64,000 bases of DNA from Deinococcus sp. AJ005 (GTDB lineage: Bacteria; Deinococcota; Deinococci; Deinococcales; Deinococcaceae). The position numbers and the translations under genes are program-made. Within the stretch, counting starts at the first letter, position 1. Every line of letters starts with the position of its first letter. This document shows positions 19,251-27,199 of this stretch, one piece after another. The notes below the pieces were generated by a model, which saw only the letters and a list, made by a program, of their open reading frames with translations, was not told the origin of the DNA and did no database searches. Location of the stretch: the NCBI RefSeq assembly GCF_009017495.1, contig NZ_CP044990.1, positions 1,817,001 through 1,881,000 on the forward strand. The letters are read 5' to 3'.

Positions 19251-20591
19251 CTAGTGGGTATCCGTCGGCAGATATTCAAACTTCGCGCCCAGTGCCTCCA
19301 AGTGACGGAAAAACAACGGGTAACTCTTGCGGATGTGGTGCGCGCCGGTAATCCGAATGGGCGCGTCGGCCCGCAGCCCCAGCAGGGTCAGCAGCATGAT
19401 CATGCGGTGATCGCCATGACCATCGGCGGTGATGCCCCCGGCAATTTTGCCCGTCCCGGTGATGCTCAGGCTGTCTGCCGTTTCCGCCGCGCCGATGCCC
19501 AGCCGCTCCAGCTCGCGCCGGGTGTCGCTGATGCGGTCACACTCCTTGAGGCGCAGCGTGGACACGTTTTCCCAGGTGGTTTCGCCCCCGGCTAGCGCGG
19601 CGGCGGCGGTCAGCGCCTGCACCGCGTCGGTAAAGCCGTCCCCATCCCGCGTAACAGCGTTCAGAGGCTGGCCCCCGCGCACGATCAACGTATCTCCCTC
19701 TCGCACGATATCCGCGCCCATCTCGCGCAGCACGGCCACCGCCTCGCGCTCGCCCTGAAGGTCATTCTCGCGCAGGTTGCCCAGGCGGACCTCGCCGGGG
19801 AGCAGCGCCGCCGCCGCCAGAATGGCCGCCGAGCCAGGATAATCGCCGGGAACGGAGACGCGCCCGGCCCCATACTTCTGCCCGCCAGCAATGGAAATCC
19901 GGCTGAGGTCCTCACTGGCGCTGAAGCGCACGCTGAATGCGCCCAGCGTGTCCAGCGTCTGCCGCAGCGGGGCATGGCTCTTGATCTGTCCGGTCAGGCG
20001 CAGGTCCAGGCCACGGGGAAGCAGCGGCCCCAGGAAGATCAGGGCGCTGGCGTACTGGCTGGACTTCTCGGCACTGACCTCCACAGTGCCACCTTGAATC
20101 GGGCCGGAGATGGTCACTGGCAGGCGTCCACCGTTGCTGCTCACGCGTGCGCCCAGGCGTTCCAGCGCCGCTAGCAAATCACCTTGCGGACGCTTGCCCA
20201 GCGAGTCGGGGTAATCGGTGACGAAGGTGGTGTCCTGCGTCAGCGCAGCCACGCCCATCAGAAAGCGGGCCACTGCGCCCGCGTTGCCAGGATTGAGGGT
20301 CACGCCTGATCGGGGAACCGCGCCGAATCCTCGGATCACGGCGTCGTCGCCCACCAACGACACGCCCGCACCCCAGTCTTCCAGGCAGCGCAGCATGGCC
20401 CCGGCGTCCTCGCTGGTGGCAATGCCTACCACGCGGGTCTCGCCCTCGGCCAGCGCCGCCGCCAGCAGGTAGCGCGTGGTGTAGTTCTTGCTGGGCTGGG
20501 CGCGAAGCTCGCCGTTCAGGGCCTGGGCCGGGTGGACGAGAACATCGAATGTTTCTGGTAATTCGGGAGTGGGCAGGCCATCTGGACTCAT
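19251..20591 (-). CDS. aroA: EPSP synthase (3-phosphoshikimate 1-carboxyvinyltransferase)
   Basis: AroA joins phosphoenolpyruvate to shikimate-3-phosphate, the sixth step of the shikimate pathway. The 446-residue protein has the N-terminal LNGELRAQPSKNYTTRYLLAAALAEG motif, NPGNAGAVARFLMGVAAL (substrate loop; the usual GNAGT is GNAGA), SSQYASALIFLGPLL, RLKECDRI and DGHGDHRMIM. The ATG at 20591 lies 6 nt after TAGCCT (20603-20598), a leaderless start. It is a single-gene unit. Confidence 0.94.
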   Translation of the reverse strand: MSPDGLPTPELPETFDVLVHPAQALNGELRAQPSKNYTTRYLLAAALAEGETRVVGIATSEDAGAMLRCLEDWGAGVSLVGDDAVIRGFGAVPRSGVTLNPGNAGAVARFLMGVAALTQDTTFVTDYPDSLGKRPQGDLLAALERLGARVSSNGGRLPVTISGPIQGGTVEVSAEKSSQYASALIFLGPLLPRGLDLRLTGQIKSHAPLRQTLDTLGAFSVRFSASEDLSRISIAGGQKYGAGRVSVPGDYPGSAAILAAAALLPGEVRLGNLRENDLQGEREAVAVLREMGADIVREGDTLIVRGGQPLNAVTRDGDGFTDAVQALTAAAALAGGETTWENVSTLRLKECDRISDTRRELERLGIGAAETADSLSITGTGKIAGGITADGHGDHRMIMLLTLLGLRADAPIRITGAHHIRKSYPLFFRHLEALGAKFEYLPTDTH

Positions 20592-20702
20592 GCAGGCAGG
20601 CTAGCGCCGGAAGGCAACGCAGGCGGAGCGGCTGTCTGGAGGAAGCGACGCCCCCGTGATACCCCGCTCCCAGCGAAAGCGGAGACAGATGGAGAGAAAC
20701 CG

Positions 20703-20945
20703 ATGGATGCCACCCCTTTCAAACTCTCTACAGCCCAGGAAACCGCCACCCAAGCCGCAACCGAAGGCCGTCGGGCGCTCAGCGCACGCGCCGAACGCAG
20801 CGTCACGGAGCCGGGCATCAGACCCGGAGGCCGCCGCACTTTCCCACCCACGATGCCCAAGAACTCCTGCCTAGCGCAGCGCCGCTCCCCCTGCCCCCCT
20901 GGGGTAGGAGGCTGGGGGGCGGGGTCTCCCTTGTCTACTTTCTGA
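20703..20945 (+). CDS. Possible small ORF upstream of ilvA leader
   Basis: An 80-codon frame starting with ATG 8 nt after GGAG. The first half (MDATPFKLSTAQETATQAA) has plausible codon usage, but the second half runs through a GC-rich inverted repeat, and no similarity is recognised. It may be a small protein, a remnant, or chance. The rest of 20592-20970 holds no other gene that I can support. Confidence 0.25.
   Translation: MDATPFKLSTAQETATQAATEGRRALSARAERSVTEPGIRPGGRRTFPPTMPKNSCLAQRRSPCPPGVGGWGAGSPLSTF
20888..20924. repeat. GC-rich imperfect inverted repeat
   Basis: CCCC-T-GCCCCCC (20888-20899) is complementary to GGGGGGC-GGGG (20914-20924) with one bulged T around a 14-nt loop. There is no clean T-tract. 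It resembles the small intergenic hairpin repeats of Deinococcus genomes, but its copy number cannot be judged here. Confidence 0.4.
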
Positions 20946-20983
20946 CCGCCGCTCCCCCACACGTCTCCCCTATCCTCACCTTT

Positions 20984-21028
20984 ATGAATGCGGCGCGAAT
21001 TATTGGCAGGTCAGGGGAAAGCACCTGA
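20984..21028 (+). CDS. Putative leader peptide MNAARIIGRSGEST
   Basis: A 14-residue leaderless open frame with two consecutive isoleucine codons (ATT ATT, 20999-21004), located 78 nt before ilvA and within alternative RNA hairpins. A ribosome stalled for lack of charged Ile-tRNA would mask the upstream GCGGCG and free the antiterminator strand. IlvA makes 2-oxobutyrate for isoleucine synthesis, so Ile control is sensible. Confidence 0.55.
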   Translation: MNAARIIGRSGEST

Positions 21029-21052
21029 CAGCCGCCGCGCTGCCCAGAGTTT

Positions 21053-21081
21053 CCCCCGCCACCGACGCGGGGGCTTTTTTT
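21053..21081 (+). terminator. Attenuator terminator before ilvA
   Basis: CCCCCGC (21053-21059) pairs perfectly with GCGGGGG (21067-21073) around a 7-nt loop and is followed by C and seven Ts (21075-21081). It lies upstream of ilvA, not after a gene, as expected for an attenuator. Confidence 0.85.
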
Positions 21082-21105
21082 GCATTCAGTACGGAGGATA
21101 GACCC

Positions 21106-22656
21106 ATGATCCAGACCCAGGAATTTGAACCCGGCCAGATGGACGCGATGGATGTGCTACGCCTCGCCCTGACCGGGAAGGTGTACGGCGCGGCCATCGA
21201 AACCCCGATCAGTGCTGCCCCCGGCCTGAGCAAACGCACCAGCAACCGCGTGTTGCTCAAGCGCGAGGACTTACAGCCCATCTTCTCGTTCAAGCTGCGC
21301 GGCGCATACAACAAGATGGCGCAACTCTTACCGGAACAGCGGGCAATGGGCGTGATCACGGCGTCGGCGGGCAACCACGCGCAGGGGGTGGCCTACGCCG
21401 CACAGGAACTGAAAATGCGCGCGGTAATCGTGATGCCCGCCACGACGCCCGAGATCAAGATCGAGGGCTGCCGCGCCCGTGGGGCCGAGGTGATCTTGCA
21501 CGGCGACAGCTTCAGCGACGCCGAAACCCACGCCTACGCGCTGCAAAAGGAGCTGGGGCTGACCTTCGTGCATCCCTTCGACGATCCCCTGGTGCTGGCC
21601 GGACAGGGCACAGTGGCGCTGGAACTACTGCGCCAGGTAGAAACGGGCAACGGCTACACGGTCTTCGTACCAGTGGGCGGCGGCGGATTGATCGCGGGTG
21701 TGGCCAGCGTGATCAAGGCCCTGCGCCCCGATGTGAAAGTGGTGGGCGTGGAACCAGACGACAGCGACGCCATGTACCAGAGTTTGCAGGCCGACACGCG
21801 CGTGCGGCTGGACTCGGTGGGCATCTTCGTGGACGGCGTGGCGGTCAAGCAGGTGGGCGCGTACACCTTTGACCTGACGCGGCGCTACGTGGACGACTGG
21901 GTGCGCGTCAACACCGATCAGGTCTGCGCGGCCATCAAGGACGTGTTCGACGACACCCGCGCCGTGATGGAACCCGCCGGGGCGCTGGCGGTGGCGGGCC
22001 TCAAGAAATATGCCCGCGAGAAGGGTATTAAAGATGAAACCCTGGTGGCCCTGACCTGCGGCGCAAATGTCAACTTTGACCGCCTGCGCCACGTCTCGGA
22101 GCGGGCCGAGATCGGCGAACAGCGCGAGGCGATTCTGGCCGTGACCATCCCCGAGCGGGCCGGGGCCTTCCGCGAATTTATCGAGGTGATCGGCGCGCGG
22201 GCCGTGACCGAGTTCAATTACCGCTACGCCCCCCGCAGTGAGGCGCAGATTTTCGTGGGCGTGCAACTGGCCTCTGCCGGACAGCGCGGCGAACTGGTGG
22301 ACACCCTGACCGCGCGGGGATACGCGGTGCTGGACCTGACCGACGACGAACTGGCCAAGGTGCATGTGCGCCACATGGTGGGGGGCCGCGCCCCGGAGGC
22401 CGAGGGCGAGCGCGTCTATTCCTTCACCTTCCCCGAACGCCCCGGCGCACTGCTGGAATTCCTGACGCACCTGCACGGGCGCTGGAACATCAGCCTGTTT
22501 CATTACCGCAACCACGGCAGCGCCCACGGACGAGTGTTGGCCGGAATTCAAGTGCCGGAAGGCGACGGAGCCGACTTCGCCACCTTCCTGCGCGGGCTGG
22601 GCTACCCATCAGACGAGATGACCCAGAATCCGGCATATCGGCTGTTCCTGACCTGA
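21106..22656 (+). CDS. ilvA: Threonine ammonia-lyase, biosynthetic
   Basis: IlvA converts threonine to 2-oxobutyrate and ammonia, the committed step of isoleucine synthesis. The 516-residue protein has the PLP site FSFKLRGAYNKM (Lys63), the phosphate-binding glycine loop PVGGGGLIAG, ITASAGNHAQGVAYAA, and two C-terminal ACT-like regulatory domains (from about 340; YSFTFPERPGALLEFLTHL in the second). This long two-ACT form is usually feedback-inhibited by isoleucine. GGAGG lies 9 nt before the ATG. A leader-peptide attenuator precedes it. Confidence 0.96.
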   Translation: MIQTQEFEPGQMDAMDVLRLALTGKVYGAAIETPISAAPGLSKRTSNRVLLKREDLQPIFSFKLRGAYNKMAQLLPEQRAMGVITASAGNHAQGVAYAAQELKMRAVIVMPATTPEIKIEGCRARGAEVILHGDSFSDAETHAYALQKELGLTFVHPFDDPLVLAGQGTVALELLRQVETGNGYTVFVPVGGGGLIAGVASVIKALRPDVKVVGVEPDDSDAMYQSLQADTRVRLDSVGIFVDGVAVKQVGAYTFDLTRRYVDDWVRVNTDQVCAAIKDVFDDTRAVMEPAGALAVAGLKKYAREKGIKDETLVALTCGANVNFDRLRHVSERAEIGEQREAILAVTIPERAGAFREFIEVIGARAVTEFNYRYAPRSEAQIFVGVQLASAGQRGELVDTLTARGYAVLDLTDDELAKVHVRHMVGGRAPEAEGERVYSFTFPERPGALLEFLTHLHGRWNISLFHYRNHGSAHGRVLAGIQVPEGDGADFATFLRGLGYPSDEMTQNPAYRLFLT

Positions 22657-22857
22657 AGGATCTGAGCTATAACAGGATGGTGCAGCAGGATTGCAGGGTT
22701 CAGAAAGCTCCGGTCTCATCTGTCCCTGACCTGCCCCACCGCACTCAAGACCTCGTTCCAAAGGTAAACATCAGCTTGCAGGGCGGCCCGACAGAGGAAA
22801 CCAGGGGCACAGAGCCGCTTCCATCTGGGCGTGACCTGCCCGCGCTAGCCTGCGCCC

Positions 22858-23535
22858 ATGCGCTTCCTGGTTGTCGAGGATGAACCCACCATTCGCCGCC
22901 CGCTGGTCGCCAGCCTGCGCGAGGCGGGCTACGCGGTGGACGAGGCGGCCTGTGCCCGCGAGGCGCGTGAACTGGCCCTGGCCATCCCTTTCGACGCCCT
23001 GATGGTGGACGTGGGCCTGCCCGAGGGGCCACTGGCCGGCTTTGAGCTGGTGCGGGAACTGAGAGAAAACGGCTCAAGCTGCCCAGTGCTGTTCCTGACC
23101 GCACGCGACGCCGTGGAAGACCGGATCGCGGGGCTGGATGCGGGCGGCGACGACTATCTGGTCAAGCCCTTTCACCTGGGCGAGGTGCAGGCCCGGCTGC
23201 GGGCGCTGGTGCGCCGGGGCCGCTCGGAACCGCAAAGCACACAGGTGTGGCAGGATCTGCGGCTGGACTGGAATGCCCGCGCGGTGTTCCGGGACAGCGC
23301 GCGGGTGGCCCTGACCGCCAAGGAGTTCTCGCTGCTGGAGGTGCTGGCATCACATCCGGGAAGGATCTATACCCGCGACGAACTGATCGACCGGGTCTGG
23401 GACGGGCGGTTCGATGCCGAATCCAACGTGGTGGACACCTATGTCCGCAACCTGCGGCGCAAGCTGGGCGACCCGGTGGTGCAGACAGTGCGGGGCCTGG
23501 GCTACCGCTTCCCAGATGCTGGGCCGGAAGTCTGA
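22858..23535 (+). CDS. OmpR-family response regulator
   Basis: A 225-residue two-component regulator. The receiver domain shows VVEDEP (acidic pocket), phospho-acceptor Asp51 in LMVDVGLPEG, Thr in LFLTARD and Lys in DDYLVKPF. The C-terminal winged helix has VALTAKEFSLLEVLASHPGR and VVDTYVRNLRRKLG, typical of OmpR/PhoB. The ATG lies 6 nt after TAGCCT (22846-22851), a leaderless start. A histidine kinase gene follows 58 nt later with its own -10 element. The stimulus is unknown. Confidence 0.95.
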   Translation: MRFLVVEDEPTIRRPLVASLREAGYAVDEAACAREARELALAIPFDALMVDVGLPEGPLAGFELVRELRENGSSCPVLFLTARDAVEDRIAGLDAGGDDYLVKPFHLGEVQARLRALVRRGRSEPQSTQVWQDLRLDWNARAVFRDSARVALTAKEFSLLEVLASHPGRIYTRDELIDRVWDGRFDAESNVVDTYVRNLRRKLGDPVVQTVRGLGYRFPDAGPEV

Positions 23536-23593
23536 CCCACACACGGACCATCTGCTGAATGCTTCCGCCATTGCGCCGCATACTTTCTCTCAG

Positions 23594-24925
23594 ATGACCC
23601 TGCGCGCCCGCCTGACCCTGCTGACCTTCAGCATTCTGCTGCTGAGCCTGCTGGCCTCTGCGGGGGTGGCGGGAACGGTGCTGTGGCGGCTGGAACTGAG
23701 CAGCATTACCCGGCAGATCGGGGCACAGGCCAACGCGCTGCTGGCCGTCGCGCGGGCGACACCGGGCACGCTGCCCGACAGGGCCGAGAACCTGCTGGAA
23801 GTCGACGGCATCACGGCGGTGGCGCGGGTATATGGCGGCGGGCGACTGCGCTGGGCAGGCGGGGCTGCCGGGCCGGACATCCTGGACCCTGGCTGGCTGG
23901 CCGGAACTGCTGGGGCGGGGATCAGCCGCGTGGGCGGCTATCTGGTGTCGTCCACGCGGGCGAACAACAGCGCCGTACAGGTGGGCCGCAACCTGCTGCC
24001 CCTGGAACGCTCGATGCGGCTGTATGCCCTGGTCACGGCCCTGACCTTGCTGCTGCTCAGTGCCCTGGGCGGCGCGCTGGTAGCCCGCGAGGTCCGGCGC
24101 ACGCTGCGGCCCCTGGAAGCGCTGGCGGCGCGGGTTCAGACCCTGGACGCCCCCGGCCCGCTGCCCGCCCTGACCCTGGGCGGCGAGGTCGGCGCGCTGG
24201 CCCGCGCGCTGGACGCCAGCCTGGGTGCCCTGCGGGCCGAACGCGAGCGCGAGACGCTGTTTCTGGCCAGCGCCTCGCACGAGCTGCGGACTCCGGTCAC
24301 GGCGCTGCTGGCGGACCTGGAACACACCCTGGCACGCCCGCGTTCGCCACAGGAAATGCACGCCGTCCTGGAACGGACCCAGCGCACCGCCTCGCGCCTG
24401 CGCCTGCTGACCGGCAACCTGATGACCCTGACCCGCGCCCAGCGTTCAGGAACACAGCATCTGCAACCCGCCCGCTCCTCCTGGCCCCCTGTGGATCTGC
24501 TGGCACTGGCAGGCGAGGCGGTAGACCTGCTGCAACCGCTGGCTCTGCGCCAGGGTCTGGACCTGTGGCTGGACGGGCAGGCCACCCCGCTGCGCGGCGA
24601 CAGCGCCCTGCTGGGCAGCGTGCTGGAAAACCTGATCGGCAACGCCCTGAAGTTCACCCCGCGCAGCGGCGAGGTGCAGGTCAGGGTGGTGCCCCACAAC
24701 GGCGGCGCACACTTGACCGTGCAGGACAGCGGCCCCGGCTTTCCCGGCGGCGCACTCACCGAAGCTTTTGTGCGTGGCGAGGCGGCGGCAGGGGCAGCGG
24801 TAGAGGGCTTTGGCCTGGGGCTGGCCGTGGTGCGGCAGGTCGTCGAGATTCACGGCGGCACCCTGACGCTGGACAACCCGCCGGAGGGCGGCGCACGGGT
24901 GCAGGTCAGCTTCCCCAGCGGGTAA
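23594..24925 (+). CDS. Sensor histidine kinase
   Basis: A 443-residue membrane histidine kinase. It has TM1 (about 8-30), an extracytoplasmic sensor of about 105 residues, TM2 (about 140-160), a HAMP-like linker (RTLRPLEALAARVQTL), the H box SHELRTP (His229), N box LENLIGNALKF, G1 DSGPGFPG and G2 GFGLGLAVV. The ATG at 23594 lies 7 nt after TACTTT (23581-23586), so it is probably leaderless; the frame is open further upstream inside the regulator gene, but that stretch is a shadow. It partners the preceding regulator. Confidence 0.94.
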   Translation: MTLRARLTLLTFSILLLSLLASAGVAGTVLWRLELSSITRQIGAQANALLAVARATPGTLPDRAENLLEVDGITAVARVYGGGRLRWAGGAAGPDILDPGWLAGTAGAGISRVGGYLVSSTRANNSAVQVGRNLLPLERSMRLYALVTALTLLLLSALGGALVAREVRRTLRPLEALAARVQTLDAPGPLPALTLGGEVGALARALDASLGALRAERERETLFLASASHELRTPVTALLADLEHTLARPRSPQEMHAVLERTQRTASRLRLLTGNLMTLTRAQRSGTQHLQPARSSWPPVDLLALAGEAVDLLQPLALRQGLDLWLDGQATPLRGDSALLGSVLENLIGNALKFTPRSGEVQVRVVPHNGGAHLTVQDSGPGFPGGALTEAFVRGEAAAGAAVEGFGLGLAVVRQVVEIHGGTLTLDNPPEGGARVQVSFPSG

Positions 24926-24994
24926 AAAGTGGAGGCGCGTTCCCTTCATTCGCCCGTTAACTGGCCCTCCTCCTGTACTTTTCGGAGGCCCACC

Positions 24995-25390
24995 ATTCAC
25001 AGCACGCTGACTGTCCTGACCACCACGCGTGCCACCCCCGCCCTGCTGACCGCCCTCGCTTTTGCCCAGACCGCCACGCCCAGGAACAACACGCCTGCGG
25101 CCACACCCACCGTCAGATCGGCCATGAACACGGTCAGGACCGGAATGTCGGGCGCGGCGTCCGCCATGAAGATGGGCAAGTCCAGCATGTCCGGCAGCGG
25201 GAATATGGCGCTGGTTCACATCAACCGCGCCCCCGCCAGCCAGCTCGAAACACTGCCCGGCGTCCGCGTCAACCTGGCTGCTGAGATCATCAAGGATCGG
25301 CCCTTCAAGAACAGCGTGGACCTGGAGAAAAAAGTCAGCCGGATCGACGCAAAGAACGTCAAGATGCTGCCACACATCAGCTTCACTTAA
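24995..25390 (+). CDS. Secreted helix-hairpin-helix protein with apparent ATT start
   Basis: A protein of about 131 residues with a signal-peptide-like N-terminus (LLTALAFAQ, cleavage near AQ-TAT), a low-complexity Met/Ser/Gly/Ala stretch (SAASAMKMG region), and a C-terminal ComEA-like helix-hairpin-helix domain (VHINRAPASQLETLPGV). The only well-placed ribosome site, CGGAGG (24983-24988), lies 6 nt before an ATT codon at 24995, in frame; no ATG, GTG or TTG is suitably placed. A GTG at 24929, 4 nt after the kinase stop, would give a long N-terminus that spoils the signal peptide. A DNA-binding or protein-binding role outside the membrane is possible. Confidence 0.65.
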   Translation: MHSTLTVLTTTRATPALLTALAFAQTATPRNNTPAATPTVRSAMNTVRTGMSGAASAMKMGKSSMSGSGNMALVHINRAPASQLETLPGVRVNLAAEIIKDRPFKNSVDLEKKVSRIDAKNVKMLPHISFT

Positions 25391-25408
25391 AAACGTTCCA
25401 GCAACACG

Positions 25409-25442
25409 GGAGGGCCGCTCAAATGGGCTGCCCTCCTCTTTT
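25409..25442 (+). terminator. Intrinsic terminator after HhH gene
   Basis: GGAGGGC (25409-25415) pairs perfectly with GCCCTCC (25430-25436) around a 14-nt loop, followed by TCTTTT. It closes the two-component/HhH region. Confidence 0.75.
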
Positions 25443-25458
25443 CGCCTGCTTCCGGCAT

Positions 25459-25827
25459 TCAGGCGATGGTGATGTCCTTGCCCAGCGCCTTGAGCTTGTA
25501 GCGGGCCATCGCCAGGTTGGCCTTGTCCTTGGCCAGCACCAAATACAGGAACAGCGTCTGGCCGGGCACCATGTAAATAATGTGGTACTGGTTTTGCAGG
25601 GTGATCAGGATGTCCTCGATCTCGCCGTCGATGCCCAGGCTTTTCATGGTTCGCAGCTTGGCGCGCACCACTTCGGTGTTGCCTGCCGCCTCGGCAGGGG
25701 TGGGGCAGGTGCGGGTGGTCCAGCGCCAATTTGTCGGAGCGTCCGCCTGCGACTGCCGCTCGATCTTCCCTTCCAGATCGCCGACAATCAGCAGGGGAAG
25801 GGAAGGCTTCTATTTGGAATAAGGCAT
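25459..25827 (-). pseudogene. Roadblock/LC7 family gene with early nonsense codon
   Basis: A frame of 123 codons preceded by a strong site (GGGGGAGG) and ATG at 25827, but codon 6 is TAG (25812-25810). Beyond it the frame continues: LPLLIVGDLEGKIERQ, then GIDGEIEDILITLQNQYHII and YLVLAKDKANLAMARYKL, which fits the C-terminal half of the roadblock/LC7 (MglB-like) fold that regulates small GTPases. The intact-looking remainder suggests a recent nonsense mutation, a sequencing error, or reinitiation at the in-frame GTGs near 25683-25680. An IS lies about 70 nt upstream. No MglA-like GTPase is adjacent. Confidence 0.55.
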
Positions 25828-25897
25828 GCCTCCCCCTTGAATGGATGCGGCGCAGATAAAGTAAACGGCGTTTTCTTTGCAGGTGATCTGCTTCTCC

Positions 25898-27040
25898 CTC
25901 AGTACCCGACACTTTCCGCGTCTATCGTCCGGTGTGGTGCCTAGAGTCGAATGAGGTGGAGCAGTTCATCTCCCGAAGCCCCAAACTGACGGGAAGATGC
26001 CCGAACGAGCGACCGGAGGCCCAGCGTCACGACACTCCATGCCCGCCGTCCATGTTTTTTAAGAGCTGTCTCCTGGTTGATGCCAACCAGGACGCTCCAG
26101 ACATAGGCCAGGGTTAGCAAACAGAGCGGCCGCGTCACATGCCCGGGAAGCGTCATGTGGGTGCTTTCCAACCGAAAGCCCTTCGTTTTGAGTGCCCTGA
26201 ACAGACATTCGATCTTCCAGCGCTTGCGGTATCCCTTCAAAATGCGACTGGCGGCGGTGGCGTTGCTTGCCTCGATCAGGGGTTCCCCCTGATCCGTCCG
26301 GGTCAAGACCACGTTCATCGGTAGACCCTCGACCTCTACCCCGTCGAGCAGCATCGCCTTCTTTCCGGGCTGCAAGCCGCCCAGCCACTCGCCCGCTGGC
26401 AGGTCTTCAATGCGAGTATCAACGCAGAGCCGCACCGTGATGGGCAGACCTCGTTCGGCCAATCCCTGAATCCACGCTTGGCCGACAAATTCCCGATCTG
26501 CATAGATGGTGGCAACCTCGCAACAGTCCACCAGCGTCAGCGCCTCGTCCAGCAGAGCAAGGCGGGTGCTCGTTCCGCTGTTGCCGCTGTGCGGCAACAA
26601 CTCGAACAGAAGTGGCACGGCGACACCTCGCCAGTTCACTGCCAGCACCAACGCGTTCACGTCGGTCTTTCCCAGTTTCCAGCTCGTACGATCAAGGGTG
26701 AATGCCCGCCGTTTCCCATCGGGCAGCAGCGCCAGAACCAGACGGGCAACGTCGAGAGGACAGAGCGGATGCTGGTGAAAGAAGCGCTCAATCTGGCGGA
26801 TGACGGAAGCCGTTTGAGCGTTGCACCGGCAACGCTCAGCGAGTGCGGCGTGGCGAACATCTTTAGCCCCGATCAACGCCAAGACGAGCAGGGCGAGCAG
26901 TTCCACTTGATTTTTTCGGTAGGCGAGGAAGTGAGAGACGAAGCAGAGACTCAGCGATTTCAGGGCAGTGGGAGACGCGTTCTGTTTTCGCGTACTGGAC
27001 GATAGATTTCAAGCCTCCTCTGAAACTGTCGGGTACTGAG
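25898..27040 (-). mobile_element. IS4-family insertion sequence with 9-bp target duplication
   Basis: The element is 1143 bp. Its ends are inverted repeats: the left end from 25898 and the right end read inward from 27040 agree at 18 of the first 19 positions (CTCAGTACCCGACA then C or G then TTTC). It is flanked by perfect 9-bp direct repeats TGCTTCTCC at 25889-25897 and 27041-27049, showing transposition into this site. It carries a single DDE transposase gene. Confidence 0.93.
25941..26906 (-). CDS. IS4-family transposase, 5' end frameshifted
   Basis: The main frame (321 aa from GTG 26906) encodes a DDE transposase: first Asp in TLDRTSWK, second Asp in IYADREFVG, and the Y-(2)-R-(3)-E-(6)-K motif in YRKRWKIECLFRALKTKG, as in IS4. 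It lacks the usual N-terminal segment. A plausible N-terminus is encoded in another frame from about 27012 to 26917 (IVQYAKTERVSHCPEIAESL) and would join the main frame if the A6 run at 26916-26911 were one base shorter. The copy may therefore be inactive, or may depend on frameshifting. Confidence 0.85.
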   Translation of the reverse strand: MELLALLVLALIGAKDVRHAALAERCRCNAQTASVIRQIERFFHQHPLCPLDVARLVLALLPDGKRRAFTLDRTSWKLGKTDVNALVLAVNWRGVAVPLLFELLPHSGNSGTSTRLALLDEALTLVDCCEVATIYADREFVGQAWIQGLAERGLPITVRLCVDTRIEDLPAGEWLGGLQPGKKAMLLDGVEVEGLPMNVVLTRTDQGEPLIEASNATAASRILKGYRKRWKIECLFRALKTKGFRLESTHMTLPGHVTRPLCLLTLAYVWSVLVGINQETALKKHGRRAWSVVTLGLRSLVRASSRQFGASGDELLHLIRL

Positions 27041-27199
27041 TGCTTCTCCAACGCCAGAACAATAGTCGGCAGATCCTTATAGGAATATTTCAGGAACACC
27101 TGAAAGCTAAGCTGATGCCACAGCCCTCATTGAAAATAAAGGGGCAGTTAAAGCGCGAGGCTCAACTGACCCATTTCTCAACTGATGTTTCTGGCGTTC

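Larger units (their letters stand above)
20971..21081 (+). promoter_or_regulatory. ilvA transcription attenuator region
   Basis: TATCCT (20971-20976) is a -10 placed 7 nt before the ATG of a 14-codon leader peptide. Downstream, GTCAGG/CCTGAC (21010-21015/21024-21029) can form a pause hairpin. AGCCGCCGCG (21030-21039) can pair at 9 of 10 positions with the 3' arm of the terminator (21066-21075), giving an antiterminator. GCGGCG (20990-20995) can sequester CGCCGC (21033-21038) when no ribosome covers it. The logic fits isoleucine-sensitive attenuation; it is read from complementarity only. Confidence 0.6.

Noticed and set aside
21625..22551. Long minus-strand frame inside ilvA
   Set aside because: His/Gln-rich antisense shadow of ilvA with no start site.
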